From CALGSZ01 sp042408955 (GTDB lineage Bacteria; Chloroflexota; Chloroflexia; Thermomicrobiales; UBA6265): 32,027 nt of DNA. Positions 1 to 7,529 of the stretch are shown one piece after another (positions within the stretch are counted from its first letter, which is position 1; every line of letters starts with the position of its first letter). Under the pieces are notes generated by a model. That model was not told the DNA's origin, did no database searches, and saw nothing but the letters and a program-made list of their open reading frames with translations. Where the stretch lies: NCBI GenBank assembly GCA_042408955.1, contig JBHOQQ010000175.1, forward strand, positions 1 through 32,027, in the 5' to 3' direction. The translations under genes were made by a program, and so were the position numbers.

Positions 1-11
1 CAGGATTGCGC

Positions 12-1076
12 ATGAGCATCACCGGCGGGCATCGTGCCCGCGCCAAGAACGTCATCCTCCTCATCGGCGACGGAATGGGCTTTGCCCAGCGCGACGCCGC
101 CCGCCTCCTCGCTGGCCACCCACTCGCCATGGATCGCCTCCCGGTCCACGGTCGCATCGCGACGAGCTGCGCCGATCCCGATGGCAACGTCACCGACTCC
201 GCGGCAGCCGCCACCGCCATTGCCACCGGTGTCAAGACTTGCAACGGGGCGATCGGCGTCGATCCCGATGGGAAACCGCTCCCGACCGTCCTTGAGCTTG
301 CCAAGGGGGCTGGCAAGGTGGCCGGCCTTGTCACCACCTGCAATGTGACCGATGCCACGCCGGCCGCTTTCGCTGCCCATGTTGCCAGCCGCGCCGATCA
401 GCGCGAGATTGCGCGCCAGTTCATCGAGGAGACAGGCGTCGACGTGATCCTCGGCGGCGGGCGCGTGTGGTGGGAGCCAGCAACCAGCGAAGACCCGGAT
501 CTCACACGCCGCGCCAAAGATCTCGGGTATGCCGTGGCCTCGGCAGTGGGTGATTTGCGGGCGGACATTGCGCGGCGCATGCTTGCCTTGCTGGCTGAGA
601 CGGAGTTATTCGATCAAGATCCGCCCGAAGCTGCCCGCTACGAGCCGCCAGCGCCCCTCTGGGTTCTCACTCGGACCGCGATTGCCACTCTCTCCAGGAA
701 TCCCCAGGGCTTTTTCCTGATGGTGGAAGAGGCGGCGATCGACCGCATGGGTCATCGCAACATCGGGTCGCTGGCAGTCAGGGCAGTCCACGAGCTCGAC
801 CGTGCGGTGCGCGTGGCGCGTGAGTTTGCGGAAGAGGATGGAGAAACTCTGGTCATCGTGACCGCCGACCATGAGTGCGGCGGCCTCGCCCTCGACGGCT
901 ACCCGGACGGCCTCTTCGACGGCGACCTCGCCACGCTCCTGCGCTGGGCCACCACCGGGCACACCGAGGCGGACGTGCCGCTGACAGCGATAGGTCCGCA
1001 CGCAAGCCGCCTTGCCGGTCATCACGACAACACGGACCTGTTCGCGGTGATGGTCGAGGCGATGGATCTCGGGTAA
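12..1076 (+). CDS. Alkaline phosphatase family protein, short cytoplasmic-looking form
   Basis: Phosphate-monoester hydrolase of the PhoA metalloenzyme superfamily. All main catalytic elements are visible: the metal-binding DGMG near residue 20, the nucleophile motif DSAAAATAIATG, AAIDRMGHRN (second metal site), TADHE (metal ligands), and a late GHTEADVP that corresponds to the GHTG-type His ligand, followed by the family's NTDLFAVM ending. The start chosen is ATG at 12, because an AGGA ribosome-binding site lies 6 bases upstream; a TTG at 6 is also in frame and the frame could in principle continue beyond the window. The protein is about 354 aa, shorter than the usual 430-550 aa, and begins only some 12 residues before the first core strand, with no signal peptide. 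It may therefore be a minimal or intracellular version, or have lost its crown/insert regions. It is convergent with the peptidase gene downstream. Family call is firm; substrate is unknown. Confidence 0.9.
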   Translation: MSITGGHRARAKNVILLIGDGMGFAQRDAARLLAGHPLAMDRLPVHGRIATSCADPDGNVTDSAAAATAIATGVKTCNGAIGVDPDGKPLPTVLELAKGAGKVAGLVTTCNVTDATPAAFAAHVASRADQREIARQFIEETGVDVILGGGRVWWEPATSEDPDLTRRAKDLGYAVASAVGDLRADIARRMLALLAETELFDQDPPEAARYEPPAPLWVLTRTAIATLSRNPQGFFLMVEEAAIDRMGHRNIGSLAVRAVHELDRAVRVAREFAEEDGETLVIVTADHECGGLALDGYPDGLFDGDLATLLRWATTGHTEADVPLTAIGPHASRLAGHHDNTDLFAVMVEAMDLG

Positions 1077-1242
1077 GGGGTCAGGGGTCAGGGGCTGGGG
1101 AGGAGTCAGCTTTCAGCCATCAGGCTGTGTAGGGGCGCGATGCATCACGCCCCTCCAGGCGATCGGCTACCGGCTATCGGCGATCGGCTTTTGCCTGACG
1201 GCTGGGAACTCGAAGCTCGTATGACTCCCGACCCCTGACCCC
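1077..1242. repeat. Composite inverted-repeat intergenic element
   Basis: The gap between the convergent phosphatase and peptidase genes is almost filled by nested repeats. Outer perfect 13-bp arms GGGGTCAGGGGTC (1077-1089) and its complement (1230-1242) enclose a second 12-bp pair with one mismatch (1114-1125 and 1193-1204). A central hairpin has arms AGGGGCG and CGCCCCT (1131-1154) around GATGCATC. An 11-bp direct repeat GGCGATCGGCT occurs at 1158-1168 and 1179-1189. The left arm begins right after the phosphatase stop. It could be a REP/MITE-like non-coding repeat, and it could also act as a bidirectional terminator. No transposase is nearby. Confidence 0.7.
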
Positions 1243-1271
1243 TTCTCGGCTAACGCCTGACAGCCGACCGC

Positions 1272-2480
1272 TCAAGATGCCTGCTCGCCAAAGCAGGGAC
1301 TCGCGCCCTCATAGAAGCCCTTGAGGAACCACCACGTCCGGAGCGCGCCTGGTCCATGCGCATCCGGATCTGTCGGGCTCGCATCGGGCGGGTCGCCGAA
1401 AAATGCGGCCAGGGCGATCACCGTCTGCTCGATTGCGCCAGGCTCGATGACACCACGATCACCGACGTTCTGCGCCCAGGCCCCGGCAAAGCAGTCTGCT
1501 TGCAACTCAACGGCAAGACTCCCACCGCGGCCACCGCAACCCCGATCGGTGCAACCCTCCAATCCGAGCAGATATTGAACATGATGCCCAACTTCATGCG
1601 CGATGACCATGCCGACCACAAAGTCGCCAAATGGCACGATCGCATCAGCAATCGCTGACTGATCAAGATAGACCGTTTGGTCCTCCGGGCAATAGAACGG
1701 CCCAACCTCCTCAGGAGCAACTTCCCCACAGGCGGTTTGGACGGGTTCATCAAAAATGGTCACGGACGTTGGCTGATAGGTCTGGCCGAGCGATCCGAAA
1801 ACCTCGGTCCAGTAGCCGTTCAAGTCGTCAGCAATCGCCATTTCGAACGATTCCAGCTCATCGGCATCCGCCAGCGGGGATTCACCGCCCTCCGGCAGGC
1901 TGAAACTGCCCAGCAGGTTGTCAACCTGCTCCGCCTGCGCGTCGAAATCGTCAAGCGGCACAAACGCGGTGACCGCGAGGACAGCCACGCCAGCCCGGAG
2001 TGAGCGACACTCAACATACGCGGCATAGCCGGCATCTTCGGCAAATCCCGAGCCCGACAGGTCGAAGATGGCGAAGGCAGAGCCATCCTCTTCACCGGCC
2101 AGGGGCTGGCCGTCTTCGTCGGTCATGATGGTCACGCCATCCGGGTTGCTCTCATCGCTCAGGGCAACGCGGGTGCTCTCGACACACGTCGCGGGATCGC
2201 CACCATCTCCGATGTAGCCTTCGATGTAAACATCGCTGGTTTGGTTCGTCAGGTGCAGCAAGTCGTAGCCGCCTTCTGATTCCTGCTCGACGATCTCCCA
2301 CTCATCACTCCAGGCCAGCGAATAGCCATACGTTGGGCTCGTGTAGGCAGCCGCCTCCTCCTGAGCACGCGCCGCCGTCAGGGCGCCACTCTGAACCACC
2401 ACCAGCAGGACACATGAGACGAATACTCTCCAGCCGAGTCGCGCCACGTTCCTTCCGCCTTTCTCATCATCAGGTGACAT
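1272..2480 (-). CDS. Secreted neutral zinc metallopeptidase (YpfJ-like)
   Basis: Predicted extracytoplasmic zinc peptidase. The C-terminal half carries AHEVGHHVQYLLG with HEVGHH at residues 295-300, giving two zinc-binding His and the catalytic Glu. The downstream ELQADCFAGAWAQN segment is the conserved second motif of the putative neutral zinc metallopeptidase family (PF04228). The N-terminal half, after an Ala-rich signal sequence (hydrophobic stretch about residues 17-38), starts with a YTSPTYGYSLAWSDEW strand pattern typical of small secreted beta-rich binding domains. Residue 1 is the ATG at 2480, but an in-frame GTG at 2447, preceded by GGCGGAAGG, would give a more usual signal-peptide length, so the start is uncertain. 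The substrate is not known. The gene stands alone, with a possible promoter upstream at 2559-2588. Confidence 0.85.
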   Translation of the reverse strand: MSPDDEKGGRNVARLGWRVFVSCVLLVVVQSGALTAARAQEEAAAYTSPTYGYSLAWSDEWEIVEQESEGGYDLLHLTNQTSDVYIEGYIGDGGDPATCVESTRVALSDESNPDGVTIMTDEDGQPLAGEEDGSAFAIFDLSGSGFAEDAGYAAYVECRSLRAGVAVLAVTAFVPLDDFDAQAEQVDNLLGSFSLPEGGESPLADADELESFEMAIADDLNGYWTEVFGSLGQTYQPTSVTIFDEPVQTACGEVAPEEVGPFYCPEDQTVYLDQSAIADAIVPFGDFVVGMVIAHEVGHHVQYLLGLEGCTDRGCGGRGGSLAVELQADCFAGAWAQNVGDRGVIEPGAIEQTVIALAAFFGDPPDASPTDPDAHGPGALRTWWFLKGFYEGASPCFGEQAS

Positions 2481-2558
2481 CCTCTGGCCAGGCCGGAGCG
2501 CCAGCGGCTGCCCTTCCTCTCAAATTGTCAGAATGACCGCGTGAATAGAGCGGACGGT

Positions 2559-2588
2559 AGCGTATCAGCCGTGCAAAGCGCACGTCAA
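2559..2588 (-). promoter_or_regulatory. Possible sigma-70 promoter for the zinc peptidase gene
   Basis: On the minus strand TTGACG (2588-2583) is followed after 18 bases by TACGCT (2564-2559). The -35 is good and the -10 is poor. It lies about 80 bases before the peptidase start. Confidence 0.35.
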
Positions 2589-2640
2589 CGGACGATGCGG
2601 GTGGGTTCCGGCAGGCTGGTTCTCGATAGCGAGATCAGCA

Positions 2641-3696
2641 TCACCGCGGGGTGCGTTCGGTGCCCGGACCGGAGGGAGTGCATTGCACGGGCAGGAAGAC
2701 ATCGTGATAGAGCTCGGCTAGTTGCAGCTTGACCGGAGCAACGTGCGCATCGAACCTCGCCTGTCCCTCAGAAGAGAGCCGCAGACGCAGTGCCCAGACA
2801 CGCCGTGCCTCCTCCCGGCTGAAGGCATCGGTGTCTGGCCGGGGAACGCTCCACACCCGGCACATCTCGCTGAGCGCTTCATCATCGAGCGGGAGAAGAG
2901 CCTGCTCGATATAGGCAATCGCCGGATCAACAAGCGCGTCACCGCTGGCTAGCCGGCCATTTCCACCTGCTGCCGGCTGCAATGTGACTCGTCCGGGTTG
3001 ACATGCCTGCTCGCTAGGCACGCTCGCTGGCCGAGCATCCGGCCTCCGGGTTTCGAGATAGCCCGCGAAAATCATCGCCACGCCAACTGACATGGCGATA
3101 TAGAGGTATTCGCGCTGACCAAGGCGTGTCAGTGTGCCACCAGCCGCGACGGTGAGCGTGCCCAGGGCGATCAGCAGGCACCCGATCATCCGGTGACGGT
3201 GCGTGCCCAGGCGGCGGAATCGCCAGGCAGAATACAGAGCGCCACCCACGAGCACGAGCGTCCCCAGACCGTTGAGTGCTACCGCCAGGGCGATCAGCGC
3301 CGGGCCGCGCTCAATCGCTTCCCAGCCATCCGTTGCGAGTCGCTCAGCATCAACCGGCGCGCTCCAGACGAGAGTTACGGCAGCAGCGGTGATCAGGAGT
3401 GTGATACCGGGCGCGTAGCGCTCGATGCGCTTCGCTGCCAGCAGGTAAAGCTCGCCCAAGGCAAGGTAGCCCACCACCAAGACCGCACCCGTCAGGTAGT
3501 AGACCCGCGCAAGGGTCGATGTCCAACCTGCGAGCGATCCCACCACTTCAGCGCCCGCGGCCGCGGCGAAAATGGCGAAGGCAATACTCCAGGCGATCTT
3601 GTCCGGCCGCGGGCGACGGAGCGCGTCCCACCCGATCACCAGGGCGCAAGCGAGGCTGATGAGTGCGGAGAATGCAGGAAGAGCGACCATCGGCAT
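2641..3696 (-). CDS. Seven-TM membrane protein with cytoplasmic tail, unknown function
   Basis: 351-aa protein not recognised by name. The first ~215 residues contain seven hydrophobic segments, near residues 3-25, 33-57, 63-88, 95-113, 131-156, 168-190 and 197-213, resembling the 7-TM sensor modules found in front of bacterial signalling proteins. The remaining ~135 residues are hydrophilic and probably cytoplasmic, with an alpha-helical, Arg/Glu-rich stretch (EEARRVWALRLRLSSEGQ) and no kinase, GGDEF or other catalytic motif. A role as a membrane sensor or scaffold is inference only. The start is the ATG at 3696; no strong ribosome-binding site is visible and a second ATG is two codons later. 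It is on the same strand as the genes on both sides but separated by about 160-base gaps, so it is probably transcribed on its own. Confidence 0.75.
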   Translation of the reverse strand: MPMVALPAFSALISLACALVIGWDALRRPRPDKIAWSIAFAIFAAAAGAEVVGSLAGWTSTLARVYYLTGAVLVVGYLALGELYLLAAKRIERYAPGITLLITAAAVTLVWSAPVDAERLATDGWEAIERGPALIALAVALNGLGTLVLVGGALYSAWRFRRLGTHRHRMIGCLLIALGTLTVAAGGTLTRLGQREYLYIAMSVGVAMIFAGYLETRRPDARPASVPSEQACQPGRVTLQPAAGGNGRLASGDALVDPAIAYIEQALLPLDDEALSEMCRVWSVPRPDTDAFSREEARRVWALRLRLSSEGQARFDAHVAPVKLQLAELYHDVFLPVQCTPSGPGTERTPR

Positions 3697-3856
3697 CTCG
3701 ACATCCGCGCGGCCAGGGTAACCGGTCCCGGCCGCTCTGACGCGATTCTACATGGCGACGCGCGTCCTGCAGCGCCGGCAGCACGGCACGAGGAATGACT
3801 GCACCGTCTGGTTACGCTCGTTGGCACTCAGTGCTGCTCAGGAGTCCGATCAGGCA

Positions 3857-4336
3857 CTATTTGGCAATGGATCGCAGGTAGGCGATGATGTTTGCAAGCT
3901 GGGAATCAGGCAAATCGGTCACCGTGATCGGCCCCGGCGGTACCGAGTGGCCTTTGCCCGTGCGAATCAGCTCCACAATCTGTTGATCGGTCATCGCGAC
4001 AACCGGACTGTTGGGACCTGCGAGTGTCGGGCCTTGCGGTGAATCCGTCGCCCGGTGACACCGTGCGCAGCGGAACTGAAACGCCTGGCGCCCTTGCACC
4101 ACGTCTCCCACGATCGCTAAACCACCCGGCGTGGCGCCCGGACTGCCAAGCGCGGCGCGCGCCGATGCCACCGCTGCCGCCTGAGCCGTGGAAGTGGCGA
4201 TGTCGCCAGGGCTGAGGGTGGCGGTCGGCGTGATACCAAGCGCCTGGTTGATCTCCTCCTGCGTCGCGCGGCCACACGCGACCGCGAAAATTGCCACTCC
4301 CACGCTCACAACGAGCAGCGCTGCGCGCTCCCGCAT
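3857..4336 (-). CDS. c-type cytochrome lipoprotein
   Basis: Membrane-anchored extracytoplasmic electron-transfer protein. A signal sequence ends in a lipobox-like FAVAC, so Cys near residue 21 is probably lipidated. The heme-attachment motif CARCH lies in the middle. The C-terminus shows the cytochrome-c-like LIRTGKG and the final helix LANIIAYLRSIAK, and a Pro-rich VPPGPITVTDLPD segment may carry the distal Met-replacing region. No clear axial Met follows in the usual position, apart from VAMTDQQ. An in-frame ATG 27 bases upstream (4363) exists, but the ATG at 4336 has GGTGGAG eight bases before it and gives a normal signal peptide. A good promoter lies upstream (4383-4412). No oxidase or reductase gene is adjacent, so the redox partner is unknown. 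Confidence 0.85.
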   Translation of the reverse strand: MRERAALLVVSVGVAIFAVACGRATQEEINQALGITPTATLSPGDIATSTAQAAAVASARAALGSPGATPGGLAIVGDVVQGRQAFQFRCARCHRATDSPQGPTLAGPNSPVVAMTDQQIVELIRTGKGHSVPPGPITVTDLPDSQLANIIAYLRSIAK

Positions 4337-4382
4337 GCTTCTCACTCCACCGGCTCCGCCCATCGACTCGGAAGCGGGCAGC

Positions 4383-4412
4383 AGGATAGCAACTGCCGAT
4401 TTGGCCTGTCAA
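4383..4412 (-). promoter_or_regulatory. Sigma-70-type promoter for the cytochrome c gene
   Basis: On the minus strand a perfect TTGACA (4412-4407) is followed after 18 bases by TATCCT (4388-4383), about 47 bases before the chosen start of the cytochrome gene. Confidence 0.55.
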
Positions 4413-4436
4413 ACGGAGCCCTTCCGGCTCCGCCAA

Positions 4437-5054
4437 TCATGGCACCGAGAAGGTAATTTCGCCAAGGACATCATCAACCAGCCAGCGGCTGCCCTGGCGA
4501 GCAAAGGTGAAAAAGAATGTCTTTGGGATGGGAATCGAAGGGAATTGCAAGGTCACCATCGCCCCTGCCCTGCCATCGTCGAGCAGGCGCGTGCCGGAGA
4601 TCGCAAGGATAGCGGTGCCAGCATCCGGCGGAGCGGGCTGTGGCGTGGCAAGCGCGTCGTAGCCGTGCCGGGGCAACGCTCCCTGCCGGGCGAGCAGGCG
4701 CTGAAGGAAGGCATTGGTGTACAGGCGATACACCCGCAGCGGCTCGCCTGCGTTGTAGCAAGCCACAAGCTCCTGCACCGTGTCCGCGATCGCTGCCGCA
4801 ACGTCTGGGCTTGCCGGCATCCCTTCTGGCACCGGCCCAGGGGTCGGCGTGGGCGTGTTCGCGGCGACAGGCGTCGCCAAGAGTGCGGTCACCTCCTCAT
4901 AGGAGCGCGGCGGAACCGTGCATGCGCTGGGCGGCGGCAGAATGGGGATTGGCGTAGCCTCACTCGCATCTGCTTGCGCGGAGAGTGGCAGCATACGGAG
5001 CATGCCCGCGAGCAACAGCACGTTGCCGAGTCGAACGGTACTTAGCATCAGCAC
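4437..5054 (-). CDS. Secreted NTF2/SnoaL-like protein, unknown function
   Basis: 205-aa protein. The N-terminal ~27 residues form a signal peptide (LGNVLLLAGMLRMLPLSAQA). This is followed by a low-complexity Pro/Thr linker with TPTPTPGPVPEG, then a globular ~130-aa domain. The globular part has helix-strand features of the NTF2-like fold: IADTVQELVACYNAGEPLRVYRLYTNAFLQRLL, then GTAILAISGTRLLDDGRAGAMVTL, and a C-terminal FTFARQGSRWLVDDV hairpin. Such proteins are often small ligand-binding or anchoring domains; no catalytic residues can be assigned. Start codon is GTG at 5054 or ATG at 5048; neither has a strong ribosome-binding site. It follows the MFS gene by 59 bases on the same strand and may be co-transcribed with it. 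Confidence 0.72.
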   Translation of the reverse strand: MLMLSTVRLGNVLLLAGMLRMLPLSAQADASEATPIPILPPPSACTVPPRSYEEVTALLATPVAANTPTPTPGPVPEGMPASPDVAAAIADTVQELVACYNAGEPLRVYRLYTNAFLQRLLARQGALPRHGYDALATPQPAPPDAGTAILAISGTRLLDDGRAGAMVTLQFPSIPIPKTFFFTFARQGSRWLVDDVLGEITFSVP

Positions 5055-5113
5055 ATCACTCGCACGTCGAGCTCATCCGCGCCGATGAGGGTCCTTCAAG
5101 GTGCAAGCGCCCC

Positions 5114-6589
5114 TCATGCTCCTCGCTCCCCGAAGGCTTCACTTCTGAGTTGGGAGGATAAGCGATGCGCGACGATCAGAGCGACGACGAGCACGATGGT
5201 CATGAGCGCGAACTGGATGGCGAGGCTCTCCGGGGAAGAGGTGCCCTCCCGAGAAAGCACCGCGATGAGGATGCCACCGAGCCCGGTGGCCAGGGAGATG
5301 CCGACATTGTTGGCGATCTGCATCGCGGCGCTCGCACTCCCTTCCTGACCAGGCGGCGCGCCTTCGAGCACAAGGAGACTGAGCGCAGAGTACGACAGGC
5401 CAATCCCAAAACCGGCGATCCCCCAGGCGACCACGCCGCTTGCAACCGGAACATCGGTCGCAATCACCATGATCGTGAGCAGCACGCCCACCGCGATCGT
5501 GGCCAGTCCGACCCGAACGAGCCAGCGAGGACCCGTTCGCCGCACCATGTGCGCTTGCATCCAGGATCCCACTGTCCAGGTGAGGGTCGCGGCAGTCAGG
5601 GCAAGACCCGCAAAGCTCGTGCTGGTGTGCCGGACATCAACCAGTGCCAGGGGCACGAAGGCGTCGACACCAAAGAACGCCAGGTTCAGCAAGGCCATCA
5701 CGAGAATTGCGGCTGGCAGACCTGGCTGGGCGCTCAGCGTACCCGGTGGCAGGAGCCGGAGGAGCGGCGGTATGGTGACGCCGAGGCCAATCACGGCCAG
5801 CGGCACCCCGAACCCTACGCTCGATGCGCCGAATCCGGCCAGCATCAGCGTCATGCCGGCTGCGACGCGCGCCGCATTGCGAAGGCGTGCCCAATCCCGA
5901 GCCAGCAAGGAGCCCGCCGGGATCGTGCGCAGCGGGGGCACCGCCAAAACCGCCGCCAGCAAGGGCAGCGGGATGATCGCCAGGAACACCCACCGCCACC
6001 CAACGTGATCGGCAACGAGCCCTGCCAATCCCGGCCCGACGAGCCCTGGCACAACCCAGGCGGTTGACATGAGTGCCAGCATGCGTGGCCGCGCCTGCTC
6101 TGGATATCCTCGCCCGACGACAACATAGGCAACGGCATTGACGAGGCCCCCGCCCACGCCCTGAATGGCACGGGCCAGAATCAGGATCAGCATCGTTGGC
6201 GCCAGTCCACCGATCAGCAACCCGGCAGAGAAGATCAGCGTGCCGGCGACGAATGGCGCACCTGGGCCACGGTGATCCGCCTCGTTCCCGGCAATGACCA
6301 ACCCAACCAGATTCGCCAGGAGATAGGCGCTGAAGGCCCAGCCATAAAGGTGAAGCCCACCCAAGTCATCAACCGTGGCTGGCAAGATCGTCCCAACCGC
6401 CAGCACCTCGAACGCCCCGCTGGCAATCACGAGCAGCAATCCAGCGGTCATCCGCCGGTACGCCGCGCTCCAAGGCCCGCCGTCCGGCAGGTGATGGCGG
6501 CGAAAGAGCAGGTCCGGAGCGGTCGCTCCCGTACCCCGCTCAGCCATCGCCTCCGCGGGTGCTGCGGCCTCACCAGCTTCCGCTGCCAT
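5114..6589 (-). CDS. Major facilitator superfamily exporter (EmrB/QacA-like)
   Basis: About 491-aa integral membrane transporter with 12-14 hydrophobic segments filling residues 45-480. Visible family signatures are the antiporter motif C region (STAWVVPGLVGPGLAGLVADHVGWRW), the ILARAIQGVGGG helix and the ATVDDLGGLHLYGWAFSAYLL first-helix pattern seen in proton-driven drug exporters. The loop-2/3 motif A is degenerate (GNEADHRGP). The first ~40 residues are hydrophilic. An ATG at 6646 is in frame, but the ATG at 6589 has GGAG five bases upstream and removes the 28-base overlap with the VOC gene, so it is preferred. It is closely linked to that upstream VOC-fold gene, in a pair that could confer resistance to small toxic compounds. 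The substrate is unknown. Confidence 0.88.
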   Translation of the reverse strand: MAAEAGEAAAPAEAMAERGTGATAPDLLFRRHHLPDGGPWSAAYRRMTAGLLLVIASGAFEVLAVGTILPATVDDLGGLHLYGWAFSAYLLANLVGLVIAGNEADHRGPGAPFVAGTLIFSAGLLIGGLAPTMLILILARAIQGVGGGLVNAVAYVVVGRGYPEQARPRMLALMSTAWVVPGLVGPGLAGLVADHVGWRWVFLAIIPLPLLAAVLAVPPLRTIPAGSLLARDWARLRNAARVAAGMTLMLAGFGASSVGFGVPLAVIGLGVTIPPLLRLLPPGTLSAQPGLPAAILVMALLNLAFFGVDAFVPLALVDVRHTSTSFAGLALTAATLTWTVGSWMQAHMVRRTGPRWLVRVGLATIAVGVLLTIMVIATDVPVASGVVAWGIAGFGIGLSYSALSLLVLEGAPPGQEGSASAAMQIANNVGISLATGLGGILIAVLSREGTSSPESLAIQFALMTIVLVVALIVAHRLSSQLRSEAFGERGA

Positions 6590-6618
6590 CGTGTCTCCAG
6601 GCTGCGAGCGCGATGTGT

Positions 6619-7056
6619 TCACTCGGTCGCTGGCTGACCATCCCAAAGCGTGACTCGCTCCGTCAGCTCCACAACGTTGCCATCCGGGTCGTCGAGATAC
6701 ATGGCGCGGTTACCGTGGCCAAAGTCCCACCCCGCCTCAACAGCATAACCGAGTGCCTCCAGCCGGGCTTGGAGATCATCCAGGGTTCCAAGGGGAACGC
6801 GGATTGCAAAGTGAACATGCGCTCCCCCGCGGCCACGATGAATCGCTCGCTCTCCGCCCGCCTCGCGGGTCCACAACCCGAGAAAGCTCTCTCTTCCCAA
6901 GGCAAGCCAAACTGCCGGCCGGTCGCTGCCCCAGCGCTCGACGACGCGTAATCCTATATGCTCGGCATAGAATCGTTCGGCAGCAGCGAGATCGGCGACT
7001 TCCAGCGTCAGCTCGAAGAGACCGATCGCCAGTGGTGGTGCGGGTAGGTGCTCCAT
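6619..7056 (-). CDS. VOC-superfamily (glyoxalase/bleomycin-resistance fold) protein
   Basis: 145-aa metal-dependent enzyme or binding protein made of two beta-alpha-beta-beta-beta modules. The first opens with LFELTLEVADLAAAERFYAEHIGL, and the second contains GAHVHFAIRVP and ends with YLDDPDGNVVELTERV. The probable metal ligands are Glu in FELT, His in HVHFAI and Glu in NVVELTE. The length is typical for a stand-alone VOC domain. Start is ATG at 7056, with GGGAGGGG about 11 bases upstream. The gene ends 30 bases before the preferred start of the MFS exporter, suggesting an operon. Members range from glyoxalase I to fosfomycin-modifying and extradiol dioxygenase types; the sequence alone does not decide. 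Confidence 0.88.
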   Translation of the reverse strand: MEHLPAPPLAIGLFELTLEVADLAAAERFYAEHIGLRVVERWGSDRPAVWLALGRESFLGLWTREAGGERAIHRGRGGAHVHFAIRVPLGTLDDLQARLEALGYAVEAGWDFGHGNRAMYLDDPDGNVVELTERVTLWDGQPATE

Positions 7057-7089
7057 CGTTCGGTTATCCCCTCCCGGTGCGAGGTACGG

Positions 7090-7332
7090 CTATCTCGGGC
7101 AACCACGACAGAGGTCGGCGCTCAGCGGCTCGATAGTGGCGGTACGGCGCCGGTGGGCAAGCAGCCGGAACGCGGATCCGGCCATGATCAGCCTGCTGCC
7201 AACCGTCGTGAAGATCAGGGCGGGGATGTCTCTACCACCAGTGGCCATCCGTGCTGTCCGGCGAAGCTCCGCCTGCCGCAGGCGTTCATCCGTGAGCAAC
7301 GCAGCGAGGATTTCAGATTCAAGGATCCCCAT
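7090..7332 (-). CDS. Small basic protein (80 aa), unknown function
   Basis: Not recognised. The first half (MGILESEILAALLTDERLR) looks like one amphipathic helix. A basic segment RLIMAGSAFRLLAHRRR follows a hydrophobic IPALIFTTVGSRLIMAG stretch that could touch the membrane. The C-terminal end DLCRGCPR has two Cys. A longer frame starts at 7431, but the ATG at 7332 has a strong AGGAG eight bases upstream and is clearly better. It lies between the VOC gene (34-base gap) and the divergently transcribed Fe-S regulator. Its upstream region contains a paired promoter/inverted-repeat layout, so it could be part of that regulon. Confidence 0.6.
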   Translation of the reverse strand: MGILESEILAALLTDERLRQAELRRTARMATGGRDIPALIFTTVGSRLIMAGSAFRLLAHRRRTATIEPLSADLCRGCPR

Positions 7333-7402
7333 CGGCAAATCTCCTGGCGCACGCGTAGCTGACGAGGACGGACGAGCGCGGCATCCGCCGGGCAGCGGAT
7401 TT

Positions 7403-7431
7403 ACGATACACGCCCACGACGAATAAAGCAA
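7403..7431 (-). promoter_or_regulatory. Possible promoter of the 80-aa protein gene
   Basis: On the minus strand TTGCTT (7431-7426) is followed after 17 bases by TATCGT (7408-7403). It is back-to-back with the regulator promoter and its -35 overlaps the left arm of the inverted repeat at 7422-7449. Confidence 0.35.
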
Positions 7432-7449
7432 GCGATATCTTTCTTTATT
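7422..7449. promoter_or_regulatory. Inverted repeat between divergent promoters (candidate operator)
   Basis: AATAAAG (7422-7428) and its exact complement CTTTATT (7443-7449) are separated by 14 bases. The arms overlap the -35 hexamers of the two divergent promoters, so one bound regulator could control both genes. Confidence 0.4.
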
Positions 7450-7475
7450 GAGAAAACGCGCTCATCCCCTATACT
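7448..7475 (+). promoter_or_regulatory. Sigma-70-type promoter of the Fe-S regulator
   Basis: TTGAGA (7448-7453), 16-base spacer, TATACT (7470-7475), about 55 bases before the regulator's ATG. This AT-rich patch stands out against the GC-rich surroundings. Confidence 0.6.
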
Positions 7476-7529
7476 GAAGCAAGATCGGGGCACCGCACAA
7501 TCTGCCCCTCAGGAGGAGCGCTGATAGCG

